A stretch of DNA of 64,000 nt from Cepaea nemoralis (taxonomy: Eukaryota; Mollusca; Gastropoda; Stylommatophora; Helicidae). The position numbers were made by a program, and so were the translations under genes. The stretch's first letter is position 1. The number at the start of each line of letters is the position of its first letter. The stretch spans positions 169,738 through 233,737 of the forward strand of contig JACEFZ010015007.1 in the NCBI GenBank assembly GCA_014155875.1, in the 5' to 3' direction. The notes beneath the pieces are model-generated. The model made no database searches, was not told the DNA's origin, and was given only the letters and a program-made list of their open reading frames with translations. Shown piece after piece: positions 12,008 to 22,690 of this stretch.

Positions 12008-14034
12008 GTGTCCTCCTTTAAAGTGTCGTTCCTGGAGTGAGGAGATCCGACACCCACATTATAATATTATTTTTTTCCCCCTCAATATTCTGGAGAATCC
12101 ACCAGCTTCCGTCCAACACACTCCATCAGCCTATGGACACCTTTTCCTATCACTCTCACACTGTCGTACTATGCCCCTTTCTCATACTTCCCCAACGCAA
12201 CATACTCAACAACTCTTGCTTCTAGAAATTAATAAAGATTAATTTATTAAAATAAAAGTGTAACGTGTATGAGACGTGTATGCGAAGAAAATGTGTGACG
12301 TGTTCTATAAAGTGTGTAGACTCTGTCTCTCAGACATCAACTCAGTCAGCTGATCACAGCAAAGATAGACCACAGCACGTTACGTCAGAACAAGTACGTC
12401 TCACCCGTTGCCGGAACCATCTTGCCGGATAATGCTTTGCCTCTGTAGACCTCTGGTAATCCAATTTCATGAACATCCGAAATAGACACCGGTGGTATTA
12501 AGAGTTAATCAGGGACCGGTTGCACTCTACACAATGTCCGTTCCTAATGTTCCTAAACAAACTGCACAAGTCTTTTGTAGTGTGTACGCAGTTAGTTAGT
12601 TAGTTAGTTAGTCGACAGATCATCCTCGTTGCACATCGAACCATTCAGTCCATAAGTGCTAATTACTAATGTTAATTGTTATTAGCCGGTTCTCGGTTCG
12701 TTACTACTGTCTGATGCTGTGTGGTGCATCAGTATGCATCACTCACTTTGGTGAATCAACCTGCTAGCGTAAGTTACGTTTCTGTATGCAACTTTATTGA
12801 CTCTTGAACTGGTGTTCTTCAGAATGGGTTTTTTAATTCTTTCCCAAAACTTGTAGAGTTTCCTTGGATCTGGTAGGGAACCTAGGATAGAAACAACACA
12901 TCTGGTGATAGTACTAGTCACTGATCCCTTCGGCTGAGTGTAAGCCTATCACCTTGCTTAATGATCTTTAGCTAACTAGACTTCGTCACAGAGCAGATTA
13001 GCTACCCACCTAGAGTCGAATCAGGCTATGACAAAGAAAAATCAGCAACCAGAATGCGGAACCCCGCCCACCAGGGACACCTACGGGAAGATCCCAATTA
13101 TCCTTCATTACTCAACTAGTAAAGCTTATCAACACTTCACTAATCTATTCTAGCTAACAGAGCCAAGTATCACTTCACTACTCTAGCTAGTTTCCACTAA
13201 CAGTGCTAATCATCACACTATAGTTTAACAAGGCCACAGTCTATAGTAATTATAACGAATATATTATAATAAGTTATACCTTAAATGGCACTACTGCAGT
13301 CCTATAAATCATATCTACATCTGCCATAAAGGCACGTGTAAAATTAAGTCACTAATTAACACACGGTAGATATTATTTCCACTAAGCACTGCAGTGCCCT
13401 GGCACTCTTGACTAGAGCATTATTCAAGTCCACCCTAGTTGATCTCAACTCGAGTTTATATGGCAAACTACCAAAGTTGTCCACGTGACGTTATCCTTTA
13501 CTCCCCCACACAGGTGGCACAGTGGCAAATCATCCCCTGTCAAGAACTATTTTCCTGGCTTAAATCCTGTCAAAGTTGTCAGTAATTGCCTAGATTCTCA
13601 AAACAAGCCAGCTAGTTACTGTAAACTCCCAACAAAGAGTTTCGATACCAAGCTGCCAATCATCTTGATGTTCCGGAAACCAAGAATTGACAGATGCACT
13701 GTTTTCCGTACTAGGTACTTCCGTTTTACATCTGCCCCTGTGATCTCACGGCTTCCATCTGCATTCAAATGTTGACAAACTTGTCACTCTTCTGTTCCGT
13801 GGTGACAATCCCAGCAGCCATTTCCGTCTGATGTCCGGCAGTATAGATGACAAACGGCACCATTCCATATCCTTCTCCCTCACCACCAAATGTGTTTATG
13901 GGCTGACACGATGTAACCTGTACAACTGTGTTTACTCTGTTAGTACAAATAGATGTCGCTGGTCGATCGTCCGCTTAATCCGAAAATCCTCTGTAATAAT
14001 CAACCGGATAAACACACGGTTTCATTTTGTGACA
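12005..14034 (-). repeat. Diverged 3' LTR adjoining copy 2 internal region
   Basis: Shares the layout of the other LTRs. GTGTCGTTCCTGG lies near its low end, a GGAACCCC...GGGAAGATCC block is in the middle, and it ends TTTTGTGACA at 14034 next to the polypurine tract. It is clearly less similar to the 5' LTR than the two LTRs of one insertion should be. It also contains a short (TTAG)n-tailed insertion at 12590-12660. No coding capacity is seen. Confidence 0.72.
12590..12660 (-). mobile_element. Truncated (CTAA)n-tailed retroposon
   Basis: A (TTAG)n run is followed by about 55 bp that is the reverse complement of 26397-26444, with one mismatch by eye. The tail and severe 5' truncation suggest a non-LTR retroposon end. 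Confidence 0.7.
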
Positions 14035-14098
14035 TAGGCCCCCTCCTAAGAGAGTAGTCCATCTCACTCTTCTCCACCGTGAGTTTAATCCAGATGAT

Positions 14099-14623
14099 TC
14101 ATTCTTCTTCTTCAGGAGCTGGGTGTCTTGACAAGAAATCCGCTCCAACATTTTCCTTCCCAGGAATGTACTCTACTGTGAAATTATACGGTTGAAGTAA
14201 CAACGACCACCGCATCAAACGTGCGTTGAGCTTCTGAGAAGTAGCCAGGAACATCAGGGGCTGATGATCTGACTGGACCCGAAACTTAACTCCATACAAA
14301 TATGGCTGAAATTTTTGCACTGCCCATACGAGGGACAAGCATTCTCTCTCGACGGTTGAATAATTCCTCTCCGCCTGTAGAAGTTTCTTACTTGCGTATG
14401 CCACAGGTTTCAAAACCGAAGCATCGTCTTTTCCTTCCTGTAACAAAGCGGCTCCAATTCCAATCGCACTTGCATCCGTTCTCAACACAAATGGTTTGGA
14501 AAGGTCAGGGAGCTGTAATACAGGTTTGCTGACCAAGGCCTCCTTTAACTGACTATAGGCATTCTCACATTCTGGTGTCCAAATGATTTGGTCCGGGAAT
14601 CCCTTTTTCAAGGTTTCCGTCAA
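14099..14623 (-). CDS. pol: RNase H with RT connection segment, copy 2
   Basis: An open frame of 174 codons. It begins in the RT connection region (ECENAYSQLKEALVSKPVL) and then carries a full Ty3/gypsy RNase H. The motifs are RTDASAIGIGAALLQ (first Asp), ERECLSLVWAVQKFQPYLYG (Glu), QSDHQPL (Asp) and GADFLSRHP near the C-terminus (last Asp). Its function in an active element is to degrade the RNA of the RNA-DNA hybrid. The upstream RT is frameshifted, so this piece is only a preserved fragment. It is the last domain before the polypurine tract, with no integrase after it. Confidence 0.9.
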   Translation of the reverse strand: MTETLKKGFPDQIIWTPECENAYSQLKEALVSKPVLQLPDLSKPFVLRTDASAIGIGAALLQEGKDDASVLKPVAYASKKLLQAERNYSTVERECLSLVWAVQKFQPYLYGVKFRVQSDHQPLMFLATSQKLNARLMRWSLLLQPYNFTVEYIPGKENVGADFLSRHPAPEEEE

Positions 14624-15470
14624 CGGAGCTCCAGTTCAGTGAAATGTGGGATAAATTTGTGGTAGAACCCACACAACGAGAGAAAAGATCGCACATCCTT
14701 CTTCGTTTTTGGCCTTGGTAGCACTTCTGATTTTCTCTAGGTTCTTTCTCTTCTGGAACAATGTGTCCTGGAGTGATGGTGTGACCTAGAAATTCCAGAG
14801 TCTGGAAACCAATCATGCACTTGGTTGGGACGAGCATGTAAGCCCTGCTTCCTTGAGTCCTATTGAAACACTCTCTCCAAGGATTGTAAGTGGTCATCCA
14901 AGCTGTCACTGGAAATCAGAATATCATCCATGAATGAAGATGATGGACGGATCCTGTAACGGATCTAGTAAAGTCCTCATCATGCGAGTAAACACACTAG
15001 GTGCATTGCTGAGTCCACAGGGCATGACCTTGAATTCATAATGTCCACTGGGTGTACTGAAGGCTACAGTAGGGTCGAATCTCCGGTGTGACCTGGTATC
15101 TGATAGTACCCGCGACTCAGAATCCACCTTTGAAAAGTACCTAGCCTTATGGAGCCTAGCGAATAACTGAGTTGGATTCGGCAAAGGTTCCACCTGAAAC
15201 TGTGTATGACTGTTCAGCAGTCGGTAGTCTATACACAACCGGTGTTCTCCACTTGGTTTGCGTAACAAAACTACCCCCGCATTGTATGGGGATGTGGATG
15301 GTGCAATCCCATCATCCTCCAAGCAGTTTCTGTATTTCCTCCTCCAGGGCCTTTTCTTTAGAGAATGGCACTGGGTAAACCTTCTGACGAACCGGCTCCT
15401 GTGTGGTCAAAGTCATCTCAAACTCCACCAACCTCGTTCGTCCTGGTTTATCAGTCAGTATCTCCTTATG
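14565..15470 (-). pseudogene. pol: Reverse transcriptase, frameshifted, copy 2
   Basis: RT follows the integrase end directly. Fingers and palm are readable at 14924-15322 (DDGIAPSTSPYNAG, LRKPSGEHRLCIDYRLLN, MPCGLSNAPSVFTRMM). The frame breaks exactly in the YxDD-type catalytic box near 14930. The thumb continues in another frame at 14565-14909 (TLEFLGHTITPG). There is also a break near 15322-15330, where the fingers start in another frame. The copy cannot encode an active enzyme. The identity as Ty3/gypsy RT is secure. Confidence 0.88.
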
Positions 15471-15517
15471 AGACTTGAGAACCTGGGTTATCCTTTCCCT
15501 CTCCTTGGAAGTTCAGA

Positions 15518-16159
15518 TCAGGGTTCACCTGTACATTCCTTGTAGGTTTCCTGGTGTACCAGGGGATATTCCCTTCCCTCGTTGGTTCCCACTTCTGTCT
15601 CCACTGCAACTGCCATTGCCATGAGGTGAGCTGCTTTTTCTCCTGGTCTCTCTTCGTATTTCCGCAAGAGATTGATATGGAAAATCTTCGACTTTCCCCG
15701 GATCCGGATCTGATAGTTCGTTCTGGATATCACCCTTTCCACGGGAAATGGTCCTTGCCAACCTATATCCAGTTTGTTGTTTCCCGTTGGGAGTAGCAAC
15801 AATACTTTGTCTCCCACCTCTAGAGATCTGTCTTTAGACCTACGGTTGTAGTAAGCCGCATGTCTTTTTCTGGCCTTTTTCAAATTTTGATTTGCCAGAG
15901 TCCATCCCTTGTGAAGTTTTTCTTTCAGTTCCTTCACGTATTGATAGGGTGAGATCACTTCTTCTGACGTCCCCTCTTCAGTCCAACTCCTCAACATGGC
16001 TTCCAACGGTCCCTTGATTGGACGACCAAACAGCAACGTAGCCGGTGGTAGTCCTGTTGAGCCATGAGGAACTTCCCGATAGGCAAAAAGTGCTGCTGGG
16101 ATATGTTCATCCCACCTATCAGGTTTTTCCTGCGCTAGTTTCCTGAGCATTGTCATCAA
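15518..16159 (-). pseudogene. pol: Integrase C-terminal part with GPY/F module, copy 2
   Basis: A 213-codon frame beginning just after the catalytic glutamate region. It runs through the core end (WDEHIPAALFAYREV), a basic linker and the GPY/F module (WQGPFPVERV, then HINLLRKYEERPG). It ends near 15518 through a small insertion. The continuation in another frame (REKDNPGSQVS-like, then RT) is at 15400-15500. This is the segment that joins integrase to RT. Confidence 0.86.
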
Positions 16160-16774
16160 CGTGCCGTTGAAACGCTCTACTTGTCCATTGGCTTAAGGGT
16201 GGTAAGGGATGGTATGGATATGGTTAGAGTGGAACACCCTAAATACCTCCTCCATAAGTTTTCCACAAAACTGGGACCCATTGTCCGTCAATATTTGATC
16301 AGGAAAGCCTAATCTTGTAAAGGCCTCCATCAGTGCGTCCGCCACTCGTTTCTAGTCAATTGTGGTCAACGGTATGGCTTCTCCCCACATTGTACAGCAA
16401 TCCACCATGGTGAGTAAGTACATGTTCCTCTTCCTAGTCCTAGGAAGTGGACCCACAATATCGATGGCTACCCTCTCGAAAGGAGAGTTCATGATGGGCA
16501 TCTCACCCAAGACCACCGGTGCTGTCCATTGTTTCGGTGCCACCCTCTGGCACTCAGGGCATGACTTCACATACCGACGCACATCACCTGTCATTCCCGG
16601 CCAATAGTAGTGGCAGGAAATTCGCTGCATGGTGGCGGCAATACCCATGTGCCCACTGAATGAGATGGTATGCCCCATATGAAGAATCTGGGAACGATGG
16701 GCCTTTGGGACCACCAACTGACCATGTAGGTTGTCTCCCCTTCCGGCCATCCTGTAGAGTATCCTATTCTTCAT
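16160..16774 (-). pseudogene. pol: Integrase zinc-binding and core domain, copy 2
   Basis: The readable part 16355-16774 holds the HHCC zinc domain (HMGHTISFSGHMG, SCPECQ) and the first catalytic Asp (AIDIVGPLP). An in-frame TAG at 16352-16354 and a TAA at 16193-16195 interrupt the rest of the core. Between these two stops lie the second Asp (TDNGSQF) and, after the second stop, the Glu region. Copy 1 has sense codons at both sites. This places integrase between protease and RT. Confidence 0.86.
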
Positions 16775-18741
16775 ATAGTACTGCCCCCGTTTGGGTGGAT
16801 CAGCACTTTTCTGCAGCTTTTTGCAGCAAGGACTAACGTATCATCCTCACTCTTGGCAGTTCGCAACTCCCCTGGCAGTGGGTTAGTCACATTGGCTTCT
16901 GCCTCATCCATTCTCGTCTGAGAGCGAGTCTGAATTGCTCCCATATGGACTGGCTCCCTGGGCATTCCCAGAAAGACATACCGGCAACCGAGGATTACGG
17001 GAAAAATGGGATCGGTCAATACAGCGGCCTTGATGGTGCCGGTGACATATCTTGACCAAATCTCCACTCTGGCAATGGGCAATTTCATGGCTACAGCACT
17101 CTTCTGTGCAGGCTGTATCTCCATGGTTTCACCTGTGAATTGTTCTGGATGTACCAGATCTGCAGAAATCACGGCCTCCCCGTCCAGTCCTGTGTCGTAT
17201 AAACACTCCACTTGACGACCGTTAACTTCTACCAATTCCACTACAGGTGGTTTTTCCTGGTCTGGAGTCTCTCCTTCGGCCTCGACCTGTTCGGTGGGCT
17301 CCATGTTAGGTTTTCCGGGGCACACGACGAATTGAGTGTCTCCTGACTTTCCCCTGCAGTCAATAGCATTGTGTGTATTCGACCTGCAGTGTTTGCACCA
17401 TTTCCCTGTCCTAGATTTTCTTGTGCCGGACTTGAGTGAGCTCTCCTGGTAGTGAGCATCCTTGTCGACCTTGGCATTGTCAGTGTCCACATGCGTTGAA
17501 GTCACTTGACATGCCGCGAAGTGAGGGTTCTTAGCCTTCGATTTGCAATCCCTCGTATTGTGAGAAGGTGACTTACAAATCGAACACCACTTCTCCGACC
17601 ATGGTCGTTTTTGTGTAAAGCTAGACGTTTTCTTGCTTTCCCCCTTCGTCTTCTCCGAACTCTCCTCTGAAGTTTTGACATATGGTTCCACCTTTTTAGT
17701 TCCTGTGCTCTTGGCTTTCTTCGGGTTATGTTTTTCCTGACTTTTGGTGTTTGTAGAAATATTCTCTGCTGCCTCCCCATGGACCTCGACGAACCGTTCC
17801 GCCAATTTCGTCACCATGTCGATTCGTTCCGCCCCTTTTTCTCCCAAGAATGTCCTGAGAGGTTTCGACATTTGCTTCCGCATCTGGTCGACTACCGTGA
17901 GGTCTTCCAGAATCTCATAGTCATGCGAAAACCTAGCCAAATCCATCCACTTATGGAGATATGCTTTCAGACAGAGACTATAGGCGGCGAACAACTCCGC
18001 CGGTTCTCTTTTCGCTCCTCGAAATTTTTTCCGGTAGGTATGTGACGTAACCTCGAATCGTTTCAGCAAAGCCGTCTTCAACTCGTCATAATTGTTCTCA
18101 TGTCCTGGTGGCAGGCGAGAATAAACCTCGTAACCGGTCCCGCATAATCCCTGGGATAGCTTAAGATTCCATTTGTCACGCTCCAGACCCATAGCAACTG
18201 ACATAGCCTCGAAGCGTTGAAGGTACTGGTCAATCTTCTCTTTGTCCTCCTCGTAGATCGCTAGAGGGAACTTCATAGCATGGTAGCTATGTCCACTTAC
18301 TGGTGTTGAGCCAGGGAGAGAGGAACCTCCCACTGCTCCCTCAGTTTCCCCACTAGATTGCCTCTTAAGCTCGAGTTCCCGCATCCGGTACTCATGCTCC
18401 CTTTTCTGAGCCTCTTGCTCCGCTTCCCGTTGCTTAGCAGCTTGCTCAACCTCAAGTAACTTAGCAGCTTGCTCTGCTTCCAGTTTTTTAGCTTCTATTT
18501 CCAGCCTTCTCACGGCTTGCTCAGCCTCAAGTTGCCTAGCAGTTTGTTCTGCTTCCAATTTCTTAGCTGCTTGCTCTGCCTCCATCCTTCTCAATTCCAA
18601 CTCGGCCTTCCGATCTTCCCTTTCTGCTTGACTATACTCCCTCTCCACCTCCTGTATGTAATCTGTTAGTGCAGAACCCGACAATCCCATGTCTTCCCCC
18701 TTTGCTCTAAGTTCTGCCCCAGTTAATCTAGGAGTGGCCAT
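16771..18741 (-). CDS. gag-pro: gag-protease polyprotein, copy 2
   Basis: An open frame of 656 codons starting with ATG at 18741. Residues 18-130 form a charged coiled coil with KLEAEQAA repeats. Residues about 155-320 are capsid, with a SCAN-like segment at about 234-320. CCHC knuckles lie at 386-399 (CSICKSPSHNTRDC) and 449-462 (CKHCRSNTHNAIDC). A retropepsin domain spans about 500-590 with active site D516-T-G and the motif VILGC. From about residue 637 the reading frame is shifted relative to copy 1, and integrase continues in the next frame at 16774. Gag would build the particle and the protease would cleave the polyprotein. It is the best preserved gag in the window. Confidence 0.9.
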   Translation of the reverse strand: MATPRLTGAELRAKGEDMGLSGSALTDYIQEVEREYSQAEREDRKAELELRRMEAEQAAKKLEAEQTARQLEAEQAVRRLEIEAKKLEAEQAAKLLEVEQAAKQREAEQEAQKREHEYRMRELELKRQSSGETEGAVGGSSLPGSTPVSGHSYHAMKFPLAIYEEDKEKIDQYLQRFEAMSVAMGLERDKWNLKLSQGLCGTGYEVYSRLPPGHENNYDELKTALLKRFEVTSHTYRKKFRGAKREPAELFAAYSLCLKAYLHKWMDLARFSHDYEILEDLTVVDQMRKQMSKPLRTFLGEKGAERIDMVTKLAERFVEVHGEAAENISTNTKSQEKHNPKKAKSTGTKKVEPYVKTSEESSEKTKGESKKTSSFTQKRPWSEKWCSICKSPSHNTRDCKSKAKNPHFAACQVTSTHVDTDNAKVDKDAHYQESSLKSGTRKSRTGKWCKHCRSNTHNAIDCRGKSGDTQFVVCPGKPNMEPTEQVEAEGETPDQEKPPVVELVEVNGRQVECLYDTGLDGEAVISADLVHPEQFTGETMEIQPAQKSAVAMKLPIARVEIWSRYVTGTIKAAVLTDPIFPVILGCRYVFLGMPREPVHMGAIQTRSQTRMDEAEANVTNPLPGELRTAKSEDDTLVLAAKSCRKVLIHPNGGSTI

Positions 18742-19072
18742 TTTACAGAGAGGTAACTCAACAGATAGAGTATAGATTATCTCTAAACAACTATATAGAT
18801 AATGACAAAATACTATTAATCTATATATTTATAACACACCACACAACACAACACAATCACTCAGTGACAAGAGTAGAATCAGGACCACAGACCTATGCAG
18901 ACGTGTGAAGTGTGAACAGGTAAGATAAGTCCTAACACCTATCCACATTCACTCTAGCTGGATTCTCACTAATAGGATATCTCCATCCTCTAACTAAAGA
19001 TCCCGTGTTAAAAGATCCTGTTGTCTAAAGATCCCGTTGTACAAAGGATCCCGTTTACGAGCCTCCAATAAA
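18742..19072 (-). other. 5' leader and candidate primer-binding site, copy 2
   Basis: About 330 bp between the 5' LTR edge and the gag start, non-coding. On the minus strand the LTR ends CACACGACA and is followed after five bases by TGGAGGCTCGTAAACGGGAT, a candidate primer-binding site. Copy 1 has TGGGGCTCGACACGGGG at the same place. The matching tRNA is not clear. A short CCGTTTACG/CCCGTTGT series of GATCC(C) repeats lies at 18998-19055. Confidence 0.5.
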
Positions 19073-19371
19073 TGTCGTGTGTGTAAAGAATGAATGTCGT
19101 AGTAGTTCCTTGTTCTTCTTTACCACTTTAGTGTCGTCCCTGGAGTGAGGAGAATCAACACCCACATTTGTTTTAATTCAATATCTCTATTCTGGAGATA
19201 TCCAGCAGACTCCGTCCACACACTCCTTCAATCTGAAGACACCTTCCTCTCACTCTTACTCACCCCTGGATCATGCCCCCTCTCATTCTTCCCCAACATA
19301 ACATACTTGACAACTCTAGCCTCAACAAATAAAAACAAGAAATTTATTAAAGCAAAGAGTATATGTAGGAG

Positions 19372-19373
<2 letters not shown>

Positions 19374-19447
<74 letters not shown>
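19374..19447. repeat. (GT)n microsatellite
   Basis: About 74 bp of GT repeat. The matching copy at 11598 has only about 6 repeats, so it expanded after duplication of the LTR. Confidence 0.96.
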
Positions 19448-19449
<2 letters not shown>

Positions 19450-19809
19450 AAGGTGTAGAATGCGTGACGTGTATTCTAATGGTAGACCAGTGATTTAGAA
19501 GCAAAGTCTGTAACATCATAGTGCTTAGCACACAACAGCACCATTTTTTCCGGACAGTGAACCTCACCCAGAAGATGACGACTTTCTCCAATCACTCGAA
19601 CAAACAGGATGCTGGTAATCCGATAGACACTGTTGATCTTGGTCTTCACTCTACCACACGGTGAAGTTACTCTGTTTCCTAATATTTGTTTGAACTGATA
19701 GTCTTCCAATTAACTGAAATGTCACTTGGGGAAAATCTACTGTTTATTAGTCTCTGTTATAATATTCCCCCTCTTTTAGAACACAACCTATTAATGTTTG
19801 TTACGTAGA

Positions 19810-19816
<7 letters not shown>

Positions 19817-19886
<70 letters not shown>

Positions 19887-19898
19887 ATATATATATAT
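19817..19898. repeat. (TA)n microsatellite
   Basis: About 80 bp of near-pure TA within the copy 2 5' LTR. It is the counterpart of the TA run at 11975-12004, where the left LTR switches to a diverged type. Confidence 0.95.
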
Positions 19899-21331
19899 AT
19901 CCTTGGTATGTGAGTTATTAATCTTCGGTGATGTAGCTAATCACTCATTAAACACAGCACATATGTTCATACAATTCTACTCAGCAGAAGCCAGGTTTCT
20001 GCGGAACAACTAGGTTCTGAGCCCCGTGTAAAACCTCTCAGCAACCTCTGTCTTCTTTCCATGAGCCATCATTGTATAAAACTTGGAACTGCTTCTTCGT
20101 AATAAATCATCTCACACTCACGTGGAACACTCAAGGGGAACTGTAAATGGAACCTGTAGAGTAGATAACATCATGGTGAGGGCAACTCAGTCCTGACCGT
20201 AATTAGGTGATTGTAGGCCAATAGCAGCACTCAGATCTATAACAGAGATCCGATCTCTGTCATACGGCCAAATCGCGCATCACAATGGTCTTATACATGG
20301 CAACACCAGGAAAGAATAAAGGAACGGGTAGAAACCCAGCAGATGCCCTACTGGAAGATCCTACCATTACACATACCTCTTCTCCCTCTCAACCATCCTT
20401 AATCTCTCTAATTATTATTCCACTACATTGTCCTCAACTTCCTGAGTAAAATGATATATAACACAAGCCAATTGAAGCCACACAATAGAATACTAGTGCC
20501 GACGCTCCTATGATACTTTCTAGCACCGCACTTATAGAACATTCTATCACTAATCATAATACATTATATCACTGCACCTATAATACATTATATCACCGCA
20601 CAGTACTGTACTCTATTCCTAATCATACTCTTAAGTTAGATATAATTAATTGCCTACCATATGTCTATTCCAGTTGTTACTCGAGAAACTAGGCAATCTG
20701 ATTGGATCTATGTCCGCGGATAACTATCACTACTTAGACAGCCCAGTCCCTCTAATATAACACAACTCGGAATAATCCCCAATCCTAACACTTCAGAATG
20801 TTTTTCTCGACTCCCTCCACCTGTTTACTGCACTGGGTTTTATATGGGTGCTTGAGTGAGTCACCAGAAAGTCCAGACGCCAATCAGTCCAGAATCTGGC
20901 TTTGTCCTCCTGTTTCCAGACTAACCAGAGTCAATTAGCTGTCAAGTTTCCTTTTCATCTGGGGAGTTCTTTGTCTCATCCAACAAATATCCTGGTTGTC
21001 TGTAAGCCAGAGACCTTTCTCCCATTACAGAATCCTTCTGACCTCTAGCAGACATCTGTCCATTACTTTCAACGGCCAACTCCCGTTTCTTAGACAAATG
21101 TCGCCAGTACACACCTCTCGAACAACATCCTGTCATCAAACTGTCGACTGTGTGTAGACAACGCGACGTGACTCTCTTTGATCTCATACACACTGTCGAC
21201 CAGGTGCAGAGAATCTGTACCGACGTATTTTCCTCAGTTTGTTCACCATCAAAGAGTCAATTGTGTTAGCAAAATAATGTCGGGTTTGGTTATCATCGGT
21301 CGCAACTAACAAGTTTATTTATCCTGTGACA

Positions 21332-21438
21332 GTGAGTTGCATTGTGAGACAGTTAGATAGCTCAACTGACACACTAGGAGCATCGTTACCTAGACAACGA
21401 CCATCTCGCGCACTTATCATAAAGAACGTCGTGTGATA
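21332..21438 (+). repeat. GTGAG duplication and last segment of the P 3' LTR
   Basis: 21332-21336 is the duplicated target of copy 2. 21337-21438 matches 5400-5501, the end of the P 5' LTR. TTCCT, the P target duplication, follows at 21439-21443. Confidence 0.9.
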
Positions 21439-21443
21439 TTCCT

Positions 21444-22317
21444 GTTACTGGTGGTATTGTAAGTGTCTTCACTTTACTATGATAAGAACTATCACCGAGG
21501 ATTCACTCTTATAGTCGCATCGTTTCCCGCTCAGTAGAGGCCAGGTTCTTGCAGACCCTCTGGGTTATGGGCCCAGTGCAAAAGCCGCTGAGTAAAAAAC
21601 TGCCTTCACTGATCGAGCCATGACTTTTCTTCTAGCTTGTTGTAAAATATAGTGGAACCTGTTGAAGAGAGAACCCTGGTGAGAGCAACCCGATTCCGAC
21701 CTTTATTAGGTGAGTGTTTGGCCGACGGCCGCACTCAGATATATAACAGAGAACTAAACTCTGTCATAAGGCAGAGGAGCTCATCACATCGATCTGGTCA
21801 TTGTAAAACAAGGAAAGACTAAAAGAAAAGTGCAGAAACCCAGTAGATACCCTACTGGAAGATCCTACTACTTTACATTTCCTTTATCCCCCCAACCATC
21901 CTCAATCTCCCTAAATATCACCCCACTACATTGTTCTTAACTCACTGAGTTAATTGATATCTCACACTAGCTAGTTCAAGCAACACGATAGCCTACTGCT
22001 GCCGACACTCCTATAATACGTTCTCATCACACACATTACCACTCTAGTCTCCTAAGAATAATCTAACTTGAGTCTATCTAATTAAATACCATATATTTAT
22101 TCCTGGTTGAAATTGAGACTACGAAATCACACAATGGATACATTTCCGCCGATGTAAACCAACATAAGACACTGTAGTCTCTCTCTCTCTCTATACTCAA
22201 ACCAGGAACATCACACACGCCCTTGTTATCTCATAACATTTGGTCGACTCCCGCCAAAGTTGTTTATCCAGACTGTTTTAATACTGTGTCTGAATGACGA
22301 CACAAATCTGTATAGAC
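21444..22317 (-). repeat. 5' LTR of gypsy copy 1, segment 2
   Basis: Continues the LTR broken at 4686. It is homologous to 19970-20850 in the copy 2 LTR. It is interrupted at 22317 by hAT element 1, with 22310-22317 as the duplicated 8-bp target. Confidence 0.82.
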
Positions 22318-22339
22318 CAGTGTTTCCAAACGTGGGGCC

Positions 22340-22690
22340 CACGCCCCACAGGGGGGCAATTCGATTGTTCGGGGGGGGGGGGAATTCGGTTGTTAAATAA
22401 TATTAAATATATACATTGTATAAATATAAGTGATAGGGGGGTAATTCGATTGTTCAGGGGGGTAATTCGATTGTTAAGGGGGCAATTCGAAAATGGACTC
22501 GTCCAGAGTTTAAGTTAACCGTATGGCGACTCTCAGTCGCTGCTCGAGCTGGGTAAACGTCCAGTATAAGTAGGATCTGTCCGCCATGTTAGTATACATT
22601 GTATAAGTATAAGTGACGGGGGGGGGGGGCAATTCAATTGTTCAGAGGGGCAATTCGGTTGTTAAGGGGGTAATTCGAAAATGGACTCGT
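22340..22690. repeat. Subterminal repeats of hAT 1
   Basis: Several copies of a GGGG(C/T)AATTCGATTGTT-like word. A longer block from about 22480 to 22570 (AATGGACTCGTC...GGATCTGTCCGCCATG) is repeated at 22678-22780. Such subterminal repeats are typical transposase-binding regions of hAT elements; binding here is inferred. Confidence 0.7.

Larger units (their letters stand above)
11294..21331 (-). mobile_element. Ty3/gypsy element copy 2, Gmr1-like gene order
   Basis: A 10-kb insertion bounded by TGTCG...GTGACA and by GTGAG duplications, placed inside the 3' LTR of P. On the minus strand, after the 5' LTR (19073-21331) come gag and protease, integrase, RT and RNase H, then a polypurine tract AGGAGGGGG (about 14039-14047) and LTR sequence. 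The coding region is nearly complete but carries stops and frameshifts. The left side is abnormal: a partial LTR identical to the 5' LTR (11294-12004) is joined through an AT tract to a diverged LTR (12005-14034). Confidence 0.87.
19073..21331 (-). repeat. 5' LTR of gypsy copy 2
   Basis: A 2.26-kb LTR with plus-orientation termini TGTCG and GTGACA. It contains a (GT)n run at about 19374-19447, a (TA)n run at about 19817-19898, and an AATAAA on the minus strand near 19337-19342. It is homologous along its length, but diverged, to the split LTR of copy 1 (for example the GAAACCCAG...CTACTGGAAGATCCTAC block at about 20331 and 21835). The right edge abuts GTGAG at 21332-21336. Confidence 0.85.

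Noticed and set aside
11294..14034. A single 2.7-kb 3' LTR for copy 2
   Set aside because: The 5' LTR is 2.26 kb, and only the first 0.7 kb matches closely. After the TA tract the LTR pattern starts again, so it is a composite.
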